Source of the DNA: Bacteroidota bacterium
Lineage (GTDB): Bacteria; Bacteroidota; Bacteroidia; Bacteroidales; JAGONC01
Assembly (NCBI GenBank): GCA_022711405.1
Contig: JAKLFC010000021.1
Coordinates: 1-55,916, forward strand
Direction: 5' to 3'
Length of the DNA stretch: 55,916 bases
Shown here: positions 15,996-23,858 of the stretch, piece by piece
Position numbering within the stretch: the first letter of the stretch is position 1
Layout: each line of letters begins with the position of its first letter
Notes under the pieces: generated by a model
Databases searched by the model: none
What the model was told of the DNA's origin: nothing
Seen by the model: the letters and a program-made list of their open reading frames with translations, nothing else
Translations under genes and position numbers: made by a program

Positions 15996-17234
15996 ATGTA
16001 CGGAAAAATGAAGGACTATCTCCGCGAAGAGCTGGCCAAGATCGAAGAAGCCGGTCTCTACAAACACGAGCGGATCATTGAAAGCGAGCAGGGCGCCGAG
16101 ATCGTGGTAAAAGGCAGGAAATGCCTGAACTTTTGCGCCAACAACTACCTGGGCCTCTCTTCTCATCCGGAGGTGATCCAGGCGGCGCACAGCGGCATTG
16201 AGGACCGCGGTTATGGACTGTCGTCGGTTCGTTTCATCTGCGGAACACAGGATATACACAAGGATCTGGAAAAAAAGGTCTCCGAATTCCTGGGGATGGA
16301 AGACACGATCCTGTTCTCTTCCTGCTTTGATGCCAATGGTGCGGTATTCGAGCCGTTGCTGGGCGAGCAGGATGCGATCATCACCGATGCGCTCAACCAT
16401 GCCTCCATCATCGATGGCATACGGCTCTGCAAGGCACAGCGCTGGATCTACAAGCACAGCGACATGCGGGATGTGGAAGAGGAAGATCCGGCCACGGGCA
16501 AGATGGCCAAAGGCCTTGAACGATGCCTGAAAGAGGCGCAGAACTGCCGCTTCCGCATGATCGCCACCGACGGAGCCTTCAGCATGGACGGCGATGTGGC
16601 CCGCCTGAAAGAGATCTGCGATCTGGCCGAAAAATACGATGCGCTGGTCATGGTCGACGACAGCCACTCCTCGGGATTCATGGGAAAGACCGGCCGCGGC
16701 ACGCATGAGTACCGTGGCGTCATGGGCCGCGTCGACATCATCAGCACCACCTTCGGAAAGGCCCTCGGGGGAGCTTCCGGGGGTTGCATCTCCAGCAGCA
16801 GGGAGATCATCTCATGGATGCGCAACAAGGCGCGCCCGTACCTGTTCTCCAACACCGTCGCCCCTTCCGTGGTGCGCGGAACCATCCAGGTGCTCGACAT
16901 GCTCTCCTCCACCACTGCACTGCGCGACAAGCTGGAGGTCAATACGAAATATTTCCGGCAGAAAATGACCGAAGCCGGATTCGATATCGTCGCCGGTGAC
17001 CATCCCATCGTACCGATCATGTTCGGCAAATACCCCGACAGCGCCAAGCTGGCCGTGACCTTTGCCAACAGGATGCTCGACGAGGGGATCTACGTGATCG
17101 CCTTCTCCTTCCCGGTGGTGCCCAGGGGCAAGGACCGCATCCGCGTCCAGATCTCCGCGGGCCACGACATGCACCATATCGACAAGGCCATCGCGGCGTT
17201 CGTGAAGGTGGGGAAAGAACTGGGAATGATATAA
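15996..17234 (+). CDS. kbl: Glycine C-acetyltransferase (Kbl)
   Basis: Splits 2-amino-3-ketobutyrate with CoA into glycine and acetyl-CoA, completing threonine breakdown begun by the divergently encoded Tdh. The 412-residue protein is an alpha-oxoamine synthase: ANNYLGLSSHP near 48-58, VDDSHSSGF at 220-228 (PLP-ring Asp/His), and the PLP lysine Lys255 in TTFGKALGG. An acidic stretch around 158-170 (VEEEDPATGKMAKG) makes it slightly longer than the roughly 395 residues of E. coli Kbl. The start MYGKMKDYL fits the family. Confidence 0.95.
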   Translation: MYGKMKDYLREELAKIEEAGLYKHERIIESEQGAEIVVKGRKCLNFCANNYLGLSSHPEVIQAAHSGIEDRGYGLSSVRFICGTQDIHKDLEKKVSEFLGMEDTILFSSCFDANGAVFEPLLGEQDAIITDALNHASIIDGIRLCKAQRWIYKHSDMRDVEEEDPATGKMAKGLERCLKEAQNCRFRMIATDGAFSMDGDVARLKEICDLAEKYDALVMVDDSHSSGFMGKTGRGTHEYRGVMGRVDIISTTFGKALGGASGGCISSSREIISWMRNKARPYLFSNTVAPSVVRGTIQVLDMLSSTTALRDKLEVNTKYFRQKMTEAGFDIVAGDHPIVPIMFGKYPDSAKLAVTFANRMLDEGIYVIAFSFPVVPRGKDRIRVQISAGHDMHHIDKAIAAFVKVGKELGMI

Positions 17235-17241
17235 GATTAAA

Positions 17242-17321
17242 TGATTAACCGATATTTGATTTGGGATTGGATTTGGAATTGGATTTGGAATTTAAATCAT
17301 ATATCAGATATCGGTTAATCA
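17242..17321. repeat. GATTAACCGATAT-family hairpin, copy A
   Basis: TGATTAACCGATAT (17242-17255) and ATATCGGTTAATCA (17308-17321) are perfect 14-bp complementary arms. The 52-bp interior is TTTGGGATTGGATTTGG-rich, linking it to the other repeat family. It lies between the kbl stop and the stop of four-helix gene 2 and may end both transcripts. Confidence 0.75.
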
Positions 17322-17333
17322 GTTAATCTGAAA

Positions 17334-17696
17334 TCACTTTTGCTGATTTTTATGAGCGGTCTGGATTGTTCTGACAAAAATAGAAATCAGTTCATTCGTT
17401 TCACGGATAGTTTTTATCAGAAGGTCTTCATTTGAGCATATCCGGATTCTTTTAATGATCCTTAATGCGACATGCGTTTCGCGCAACTCCTTTAAAATTA
17501 TTTTGATTTTATGGATAAAATCCCGGGATGATTCTGCACTAAGAGCTTCGCCATAATTTAAAGCTCCGGAGGCCGACGACCTTATGATCTGATCTTTATA
17601 ATAATATCCTTCATTTTCCCTTGACAAAAGTCTGGCAACCTGGTATACAGTTGCAGCAAAATCGATCAGTCTCTCCTCAAGTTCCTGTCGTGTCAT
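17334..17696 (-). CDS. Four-helix-bundle protein (S23/IVP family), copy 2
   Basis: About 120 residues from the ATG at 17696; an in-frame ATG at 17705 is possible, but the shorter start aligns with copy 1. It shares with copy 1 the helices DFIHKIKIILKELRE and RETNELISIFVRTIQTA and the motif RSSASGALNYGEA, while the N-terminal part has diverged, so the two are old paralogues rather than a fresh duplication. As with copy 1 the gene is on the minus strand, sits between metabolic genes (kbl and cysS) and is bracketed by intergenic hairpins of one family. A weak -7-like TACGTTTTG lies some 40 bp upstream. Function unknown. Confidence 0.85.
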   Translation of the reverse strand: MTRQELEERLIDFAATVYQVARLLSRENEGYYYKDQIIRSSASGALNYGEALSAESSRDFIHKIKIILKELRETHVALRIIKRIRICSNEDLLIKTIRETNELISIFVRTIQTAHKNQQK

Positions 17697-17754
17697 AACC
17701 ACCATTTATTTGTTAATCCCGAAATGCCCCAAAACGTACCATTCATAATTCGTT

Positions 17755-17833
17755 TTTTTTCAATTAACAAAATATCCAATAATAATTCCCAAATAAATCA
17801 GATATCAAATATCTGTTAATCGTTAATCAGATA
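17755..17833. repeat. GATTAACCGATAT-family hairpin, copy B
   Basis: Left arm TTAACAAAATAT and right arm ATATCTGTTAA are complementary with one mismatch. The right half (AAATCAGATATC, AAATATCTGTTAATC, GTTAATC) matches the right half of copy A closely. It ends directly at the cysS promoter. Confidence 0.6.
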
Positions 17834-17839
17834 TCTTCT

Positions 17840-17847
17840 TATTTTTG
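17840..17847 (+). promoter_or_regulatory. cysS -7 element TATTTTTG
   Basis: A full consensus match that ends only 5 bp before the cysS ATG at 17853. A start of transcription at the normal distance would fall on or next to the ATG, predicting a leaderless mRNA. Confidence 0.6.
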
Positions 17848-17852
17848 TAACT

Positions 17853-19325
17853 ATGCAACACACTCTTTTCCTATACAACACCCTCTCCCGCCGCAAGGAG
17901 GCTTTCCTCCCGCAAAATCCTCCTTTTGTCGGAATGTACGTGTGCGGGCCCACCGTATACGGCGATGCCCACCTGGGCCATTCCCGCCCCGCCATCACCT
18001 TCGACATGGTCTACCGCTACCTGCTGCACCTGGGCTACAGGGTACGGTATGTACGCAACATCACCGACGTGGGACACCTGGAGCATGACCTGGACGAGGG
18101 AGAGGACAAGATCGCCAAAAAGGCCCGTCTCGAACAGCTGGAACCCATGGAGGTGGCTCAGTTCTACATGAACCGCTACCACCGCAACATGGATCAGCTC
18201 AATACCCTCCCGCCCGGTATCGAGCCGGTGGCCTCAGGACACATCATCGACCAGATCGCCACCATCGAACGGATCCTGAAGAACGGATTCGCCTATGTAT
18301 CGAACGGATCGGTCTATTTCGACGTACTGGCCTACAGCCAGCATCATGATTACGGCAAATTGTCGGGCCGCCGCATCGACGACCTGCTCACCGATACGCG
18401 GGAACTGGAAGGACAGGAGGAAAAGCATTTTCCGGCCGACTTTGCCCTCTGGAAAAAAGCCAGTCCCGAACATATCATGCGCTGGCCCTCCCCCTGGAGC
18501 GACGGCTTCCCCGGCTGGCACCTGGAATGCTCCGTGATGGGAGCAAAATACCTCGGGATTCCCTTCGACATTCACGGTGGCGGAATGGACCTGATCTTTC
18601 CCCACCATGAGTCGGAAATAGCTCAAAGCGTAGCTGCCTATGGCTCGGAACATGTCAGGGTCTGGCTGCACAACAACATGGTCACCCTGAACGGCCAGAA
18701 AATGGGCAAATCCCTGGGCAATGCCATCAGCCTCGACGATGTCTTCACCGGCAACCATCCCCTGCTGGACCAACCCTATTCCCCGATGACCATCCGGTTT
18801 TTCGTCCTCCAGGCCCATTACCGCAGTACCCTGGATTTTTCCAACGACGCACTGCAGGCAGCCGGAAAAGGATTGAAACGGCTGCTGGCAGGCATGGATG
18901 CACTTGAAAAGCTGAAACCCTCGGATCACTCGTCCGTGAACGTACACGAATGGGAAGATAAATGCTATGAGGCCATGAACGACGACTTCAACAGCCCGGT
19001 GCTCATCGCCCAGCTGTTCGATGGACTGCACATGGCCAACCTGATCGGTGCAGGTACGGAAACCCTCTCTGTGGAAGATCTTTCACATTTCAAAAAAAGC
19101 TTTCTGACATTCGTTACCGACGTGCTTGGATTAAAACATGAGGAGCAGGATCAGCCATCCGACCTCGTCAGCGGTCTGATGGAGACCCTGCTGCAACTAC
19201 GGGAAAGGGCCCGCGGGAAAAAGGACTGGGAAACAGCGGATATGATACGAAAAGAACTGGCACGCCTGAAGATCAATGTGAAGGATACAAAAGAAGGCAC
19301 GGTGTGGGAGAAGATTTCTGATTAA
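17853..19325 (+). CDS. cysS: Cysteinyl-tRNA synthetase
   Basis: Charges tRNA-Cys with cysteine. A 490-residue class I synthetase: zinc-ligand Cys31 in [11 protein letters not shown], the HIGH box as HLGH at 40-43, further zinc ligands in GWHLECSVM and [15 protein letters not shown], and the KMSKS box as KMGKS at 283-287. The start [10 protein letters not shown] is the family start, even though the promoter leaves no room for a leader. It is flanked on both sides by GATTAACCGATAT hairpins. Confidence 0.97.
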   Translation: MQHTLFLYNTLSRRKEAFLPQNPPFVGMYVCGPTVYGDAHLGHSRPAITFDMVYRYLLHLGYRVRYVRNITDVGHLEHDLDEGEDKIAKKARLEQLEPMEVAQFYMNRYHRNMDQLNTLPPGIEPVASGHIIDQIATIERILKNGFAYVSNGSVYFDVLAYSQHHDYGKLSGRRIDDLLTDTRELEGQEEKHFPADFALWKKASPEHIMRWPSPWSDGFPGWHLECSVMGAKYLGIPFDIHGGGMDLIFPHHESEIAQSVAAYGSEHVRVWLHNNMVTLNGQKMGKSLGNAISLDDVFTGNHPLLDQPYSPMTIRFFVLQAHYRSTLDFSNDALQAAGKGLKRLLAGMDALEKLKPSDHSSVNVHEWEDKCYEAMNDDFNSPVLIAQLFDGLHMANLIGAGTETLSVEDLSHFKKSFLTFVTDVLGLKHEEQDQPSDLVSGLMETLLQLRERARGKKDWETADMIRKELARLKINVKDTKEGTVWEKISD

Positions 19326-19327
19326 CG

Positions 19328-19393
19328 GATTAACCGATATCCGATATCTGATTTATATCCCAAATCAAATCCCAAATCAAATATCGGTTAATC
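19328..19393. repeat. GATTAACCGATAT-family hairpin, copy C
   Basis: GATTAACCGATAT (19328-19340) and ATATCGGTTAATC (19381-19393) are perfect 13-bp arms around TATCCCAAATCAAATCCC-type sequence. It starts 3 bp after the cysS stop and lies between the convergent cysS and tyrS genes, so it may act as a shared terminator. Confidence 0.75.
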
Positions 19394-19406
19394 GGTCAAT
19401 CGTATA

Positions 19407-20699
19407 TCACCTTGTTTTAACAAGGTAATAGTTCTTTTTCCCCTTTTGCACCAGGATGTACCTGTCGTTCAGCAGGCATTTGCCATCAACGGTGAACTCT
19501 TCGGACACTTTTTCCTTATTGACCGACACGGCATTCTCCTTCAGCGTACGCCGCGCCTCTCCCTTGGAAGGGAATATGCCCGTGTGTTCAGTCAGAAAAT
19601 CAACGATCCCGATACCTTCAGCAATGATCTGCCGGTTCACTTCCGACTGCGGCACTCCCTCAAAAACGGCGAGAAGCATATCTTCAGGGAGATTATGCAG
19701 CATTGCGGTGGTGCCCTGTCCGAACAGAATGGAGGATGCCTCTACCACCATGTTGTAGTCCTGTTCGGAGTGAACCCTGAGGGTCACATCCTTTGCCAGG
19801 GCTTTTTGCAGGATCCGTAAATGTGGCGCGTTCTGATGCTCCAGGGTGAGCTGACCGATCTCCTCCTGTGAAAACAGGGTGAACAAACGGATAAAGTGTG
19901 CTGCATCCTCATCGGAAAGGTTGAGCCAGTACTGATAGAAGAGGTAAGGTGAGGTTTTCGCCGGATCGAGCCAGATATTTCCTCCTTCGCTCTTGCCGAA
20001 TTTACTGCCGTCGGCTTTGGTGACCAGAGGGCAGGTGAGCGCATACGCACTGGCCTCGCTGCCTTCCAGATCAAAATACATCCGGCGGATCAGCTCTGTT
20101 CCCGTAACAATGTTCCCCCACTGGTCAGAGCCGCCCATCTGGAGCTTACAGTTCATGTTTCTGTACAGCCAGTAAAAATCGTACCCCTGCACCAGCTGGT
20201 AGCTGAATTCGGTGAACGACATGCCCGTTTCCAGGCGTTTCTTTACCGACTCTTTCGACATCATGTAATTCACCGTGATGTGCTTGCCCACGTCGCGGAT
20301 GAAGTCCAGGAAAGAATAATCCCTGAACCAGTCAAAATTGTTGACGATCTCTGCCCTGTTGTTCCCGGTCTCAAAGTTGAGGAACTTCATCAGCTGTTTT
20401 TTCTGGCCGTTCAGGTTATACTGGATCTGTTCTATACTCAGGAGTTTCCGTTCTTCCGTTTTTCCGGAAGGATCGCCCACCATACCGGTCGCTCCTCCCA
20501 CCAGCACGATGGGCTTATGTCCGTACCGCTGTAAATGGACCAGCAGCATGATGGGCAGCAGGTTGCCAATATGAAGCGAATCGGCCGTAGGGTCAAAGCC
20601 GATGTATGCCGCGGTCATTTCCCTGGATAGCTGTTCTTCCGTTCCCGGCATCAGGTCGTGGATCATGCCCCTCCACCGGAGTTCCTCTATGAAGTTCAT
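19407..20699 (-). CDS. tyrS: Tyrosyl-tRNA synthetase
   Basis: Charges tRNA-Tyr. 430 residues from the ATG at 20699 ([12 protein letters not shown]); the frame continues to 20765, but that part is repeat-derived and lies upstream of the promoter. HIGH box as HIGN at 43-46, KMSKS box as KFGKS near 231, and a C-terminal S4 RNA-binding domain ([15 protein letters not shown]). Length and order are normal. Convergent with cysS. Confidence 0.96.
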   Translation of the reverse strand: MNFIEELRWRGMIHDLMPGTEEQLSREMTAAYIGFDPTADSLHIGNLLPIMLLVHLQRYGHKPIVLVGGATGMVGDPSGKTEERKLLSIEQIQYNLNGQKKQLMKFLNFETGNNRAEIVNNFDWFRDYSFLDFIRDVGKHITVNYMMSKESVKKRLETGMSFTEFSYQLVQGYDFYWLYRNMNCKLQMGGSDQWGNIVTGTELIRRMYFDLEGSEASAYALTCPLVTKADGSKFGKSEGGNIWLDPAKTSPYLFYQYWLNLSDEDAAHFIRLFTLFSQEEIGQLTLEHQNAPHLRILQKALAKDVTLRVHSEQDYNMVVEASSILFGQGTTAMLHNLPEDMLLAVFEGVPQSEVNRQIIAEGIGIVDFLTEHTGIFPSKGEARRTLKENAVSVNKEKVSEEFTVDGKCLLNDRYILVQKGKKNYYLVKTR

Positions 20700-20716
20700 G
20701 TGTTTCAATTTAGGGA

Positions 20717-20724
20717 CAAAAATA
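20717..20724 (-). promoter_or_regulatory. tyrS -7 element TATTTTTG
   Basis: Consensus match on the minus strand 18 bp before the tyrS start at 20699; it rules out the longer reading frame beginning at 20765. Confidence 0.6.
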
Positions 20725-20742
20725 ACGAATTTGACACTTAAT

Positions 20743-20862
20743 AAAATCCAAATCACAAGATCCAAAAACCAAACAAATTCCAGTATACAAATTCCAAACG
20801 CCTGTAGTTGTAATTGGGATCTTGGGATTTGTTTGGAATTTGGGTACTGGAATTTGGGATTT
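20743..20862. repeat. AATTCCAAAT-family intergenic inverted repeat, copy 3
   Basis: Left half AAATCCAAATCACAAGATCC and ACAAATTCCAGTATACAAATTCC, right half GGGATCTTGGGATTTG, TTTGGAATTTGGG and CTGGAATTTGGGATTTG. The halves are complementary overall. It fills the divergent gap between tyrS and the SDR gene. Confidence 0.75.
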
Positions 20863-20886
20863 GCGTATTTTTATCTAAAAATACGC
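20863..20886 (+). promoter_or_regulatory. Perfect palindrome just before the SDR start codon
   Basis: GCGTATTTTTA and TAAAAATACGC are perfect 11-bp arms around TC, ending 2 bp before the ATG at 20889. It could be an operator or an RNA hairpin next to the start codon. The element TATTTTTA inside it is one base from the -7 consensus. Confidence 0.5.
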
Positions 20887-20888
20887 CT

Positions 20889-21902
20889 ATGATTCTTGTA
20901 ACAGGAAGCACCGGTCTGGTAGGATCTAATCTTCTGATTGATCTGATTCAAAAAGGATTTACCGTCAGGGCGCTGTACAGGAAAGAAGAGCAGAAAGAGA
21001 GGGTCAGGGATGTGTTCGATCTTCATGCAGATAAGACGCTGAAGCAGTTCGAGGCGATCCGGTGGGTCAAGGGTGACATCCTGGATATCGGATTCCTGGC
21101 AGAGGCGATGGCGGGCGTGACCGATGTCTATCACACCGCGGCGATCCTGACATTCAGCACCCGTCATGCGGAGGAACTGATCATCAATAACCAGCAGGGG
21201 ACGGCAAATATCGTGAACGCGGCCCTGCAGAACAATATACGCAAGCTGTGCCATGTCAGCTCAGTGACGAGCATTGCCAGGAACATTCAAAAGGAAGTCA
21301 TTACCGAAGAGTCGCCCTGGAAATCCGTGAGGAACCAGGTGCCGTACGCAGTCAGCAAGATCGAATCGGAAAGGGAGGTATGGAGGGGGATCGCCGAGGG
21401 TTTGAACGCCGTCATTGTGAATCCCGGAGTGATCCTGGGTTACGGGGATCCCCGGCGCGACAGCGGCCGGCTGATTCCTTCCCTGAGCAGGATGACCCGC
21501 TTATACACCTCCGGAATCACAGGAATGGTTGGCGTCAGGGATGTGACCCGTGCAATGATCATGCTGATGGAAAGCAATATCTCGGGGGAGCGGTTCATCC
21601 TGAATGCAGAAAATGTATCCTACAGGCGTTTGACAGAGATGGTCGCCTTGGCCCTGGGAAGGCCCCGGCCATCCATCCGAATACCGGTGGCCGTCCTGGA
21701 AGCTGCCTGGCGTCTTGATCACATCAGGAGCCTTCTCACCGGAAACGATCCTTTTATCAAGAAAGCGGTCGCGCGTAGTGCACGTGAAAGAACCTATTAC
21801 AGCGGTGAAAAGATAACCCGCGTCCTGCCGTTTCAATATACACCCATCGAAGAGGTGGTCATGGAAGTTTGCCGACAGATAAGGACGGCGAAGGATTTGT
21901 GA
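20889..21902 (+). CDS. Extended SDR NAD(P)-dependent reductase/epimerase
   Basis: A 337-residue extended short-chain dehydrogenase, of the kind annotated as NAD-dependent epimerase, dihydroflavonol-reductase-like or 3-beta-HSD-like. The start at 20889 (MILVTGSTGLVGSN) puts the Rossmann motif TGSTGLVG at 5-12; the frame runs upstream to 20814 only through repeat DNA. The active site has SSVTSIA near 121-127 and YAVSK about 155-159. The substrate cannot be told. It is divergent from tyrS and convergent with mltF; no operon partners. Confidence 0.88.
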   Translation: MILVTGSTGLVGSNLLIDLIQKGFTVRALYRKEEQKERVRDVFDLHADKTLKQFEAIRWVKGDILDIGFLAEAMAGVTDVYHTAAILTFSTRHAEELIINNQQGTANIVNAALQNNIRKLCHVSSVTSIARNIQKEVITEESPWKSVRNQVPYAVSKIESEREVWRGIAEGLNAVIVNPGVILGYGDPRRDSGRLIPSLSRMTRLYTSGITGMVGVRDVTRAMIMLMESNISGERFILNAENVSYRRLTEMVALALGRPRPSIRIPVAVLEAAWRLDHIRSLLTGNDPFIKKAVARSARERTYYSGEKITRVLPFQYTPIEEVVMEVCRQIRTAKDL

Positions 21903-21956
21903 TTATGAAGTATTTAGGATGAAGTATGTAGAATGTAGGATGAACTCCTGCATTTC

Positions 21957-21996
21957 AAGCTCGCAGCTTGAAGCTTGTAACGTGAAGCTTGCAGCT
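21957..21996. repeat. AAGCTTG-rich short repeat
   Basis: AGCTCGCAGCTTGAAGCTTG and GTGAAGCTTGCAGCT are overlapping partial inverted repeats in the convergent gap between the SDR gene and mltF. It may form a hairpin ending the mltF transcript; no clean U tract. The preceding 21904-21945 contains GATGAAGTAT and GTAGAATGTAGGATGA words. Confidence 0.35.
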
Positions 21997-23449
21997 AATT
22001 CCCGGCCCCCCGGTACGTTTCATACCTCTGGAGGATCTCCCCTACGAACCGGTACGGTTCCTCGCCCCTTGCGTAACCATAACGGACCACGGTATCCGTG
22101 TAATATTCCGGATTGGATTTATTCAGGATGAAATAGTCCACATTGTCGGTCCACACTGACGGATCCTTGCCGTATTTCTCGGCAAGCCGCATGGCATCAA
22201 GGATATGGGCAATGCCTACGTTATATGCCGCCAGCACGAATTTGATGCGCTCCATATCATCGGATACCTTTTTTCTCAGCTGATTATCAAGGATCTTCAG
22301 GAACTTCACGCCTGCCACAATATTTTCCTGGGGTGAGGAGGTGGAATCAACGCCGAATTTCCTGGCTGTTTCGGGCATGAGCTGCATCAATCCAAAGGCT
22401 CCCCTCCAGCTGCGGACCGTGGGATCGAACATGGATTCCTGGTAGATCAGCGAAGCCAGAAGCCGCCAGTCCCAGTTCAACAGGGAGCTCTGTTCCTTGA
22501 TGAGATCATCGTACACGGAAATAGTCCCCTTGCCGCCCGAAGGCCGCTGGCTGCTTCGCGATTGAGGTGAGTAGACCGGGTTGACAAAATATTTCCTGTA
22601 CACGAGCTGGTTCATGTTGTTGCGGTTGTTCTCGTCCAGCCATGCGTTGATCGCATTTTGCAGGGAAGAAGATCCTTTCCGTACAGCCCAGGCAACGTTC
22701 TGAGGAAAACTTACCGGGGTGCTGATATCAATGTCGGGATAGAAATGCTGGTTGATCAGGGCAATGTGTTCGTCGCATACTGTGTAGTCGATATCCCCTT
22801 CGGCCACCATTTTGATGAGATCCTCCGCCGTTTTTTCCGGTTCTTCCACAATATAAATGGTATCTCCGATCTCCTGTTGGAGGGTTTGCAGGCGCTCCAC
22901 CGCAAAAGTATTTTTCTGAACATGAAGGATCTTGCCTCCCAGGTTGATCTGGTTACGGACCAGATGACTTTCCACTTCATCCCATGTCTTGATCTTCCGC
23001 CAGTTATCGGGTTTGCGCTGCACCAGCACCTGGCGTGTCTGGCTGATCGGATCGGAAAAGTCCACAATCTTCTTCCTGTCCTTGGTGACGGCCATGTCAA
23101 GTGCGATCAAATCGCACTTACCGGTCTGAAGGTCCTGAAAAGCACCCTCAATGCTGTTGTTCACGACAATTTCAAGGTCTACTCCAAGATATCCTGCAAA
23201 CGATTGCAAAAGATCATACTGATACCCCATAGGCTGACCCCTGTAAAGGAAATAGCTCGTGGAGCCATAATTGGTCAGTGCGATCAGCTTCCCGCGTGCC
23301 ACGATCGCATCCGTTATCCTGGAATTATTTCGCAGGCTCATCTCCTTGGCCAGTTCACTCCGTTGCGGACTCGAACAGGCCGAAAAAATCAAAATGATCA
23401 GAAACCATATAAAAGACCGAAGAAACTCTGATTTTCTGTTGCTTGACAT
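21995..23449 (-). CDS. mltF: Membrane-bound lytic transglycosylase F (MltF)
   Basis: Cleaves peptidoglycan glycan strands. The 484-residue lipoprotein has a lipobox ending at Cys25 (IFSACSS), an N-terminal solute-binding-protein-like domain (about 50-290, with GYQYDLLQSFAGYLGV and VTKDRKKIVDFSDPIS) and a C-terminal SLT lysozyme-like domain whose catalytic Glu is in LIYQESMFDP, followed by GAFGLMQLMPETARKFG and FVLAAYNVG. This two-domain layout is diagnostic of MltF, in which the binding domain controls the enzyme, often with muropeptides or amino acids. Its leader contains possible attenuator structures. Confidence 0.93.
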   Translation of the reverse strand: MSSNRKSEFLRSFIWFLIILIFSACSSPQRSELAKEMSLRNNSRITDAIVARGKLIALTNYGSTSYFLYRGQPMGYQYDLLQSFAGYLGVDLEIVVNNSIEGAFQDLQTGKCDLIALDMAVTKDRKKIVDFSDPISQTRQVLVQRKPDNWRKIKTWDEVESHLVRNQINLGGKILHVQKNTFAVERLQTLQQEIGDTIYIVEEPEKTAEDLIKMVAEGDIDYTVCDEHIALINQHFYPDIDISTPVSFPQNVAWAVRKGSSSLQNAINAWLDENNRNNMNQLVYRKYFVNPVYSPQSRSSQRPSGGKGTISVYDDLIKEQSSLLNWDWRLLASLIYQESMFDPTVRSWRGAFGLMQLMPETARKFGVDSTSSPQENIVAGVKFLKILDNQLRKKVSDDMERIKFVLAAYNVGIAHILDAMRLAEKYGKDPSVWTDNVDYFILNKSNPEYYTDTVVRYGYARGEEPYRFVGEILQRYETYRGAGN

Positions 23450-23470
23450 TCGTTTAGAATTCGTTCAACA

Positions 23471-23581
23471 AATTGTTGGTCAGTGTTTTAGTTAAAAAAA
23501 AAGACCTCAAAATGAAGGAGGCCCTTTCTATCAAAAATCAGACCAACCAATTATCTCACAATGAAAAAGATGGCAAAGATA
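23471..23581 (-). promoter_or_regulatory. mltF promoter and structured leader
   Basis: TATCTTTG (23574-23581) is a consensus -7 element 125 bp before mltF. The leader RNA has complementary outer segments (TTGGTTGGTC near 23541-23550 against GACCAACAA near 23472-23480). Inside is a weaker stem, GGCCCUC against GAGGUCU with one mismatch, followed by nine U (23492-23500). This looks like an attenuator or a short terminated RNA, but the inner stem is weak. The remaining intergenic sequence, 23582-23858, shows nothing except a possible -7 element TATCTTG near 23803 for the next gene. Confidence 0.4.
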
Positions 23582-23858
23582 GTCGTTTTCCGATAATTTA
23601 TACGAATTCTAAAATGAATTGGTTACCAACTGATAATCAATTTTTTTGATCTTTTGCTTAAGGGTAGCTGTGCAGATGTCTTGAAATGATGGATATCAGT
23701 ATAACGCAGAACTTCAATGTGCAGTATGTCCTGCTCAATTTTTCACTCCTTTGGGACGGTCAGTCATTTGGAGTCTTAATAGTGCAGTACCAATAAAATT
23801 TAGTATCTTGCCCCTTCTTTCTTACAGTTGACCTATCAAAATAAAAAATTTTATCAAA

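Noticed and set aside
15936..16706. 256-residue frame antisense to kbl
   Set aside because: It runs against a complete Kbl frame, crosses the kbl promoter and matches no family.
15365..17705. A diversity-generating retroelement because of Avd-like four-helix proteins
   Set aside because: No reverse transcriptase, template repeat or variable repeat was seen near either gene; the fold similarity is to the wider S23/IVP family.
18234..19031. 265-residue frame antisense to cysS
   Set aside because: It is a shadow of the codon pattern of cysS; the sense strand has a complete synthetase with all motifs.
22658..23431. 257-residue frame antisense to mltF
   Set aside because: The sense strand encodes both MltF domains in full; the shadow has no recognised domain or promoter.
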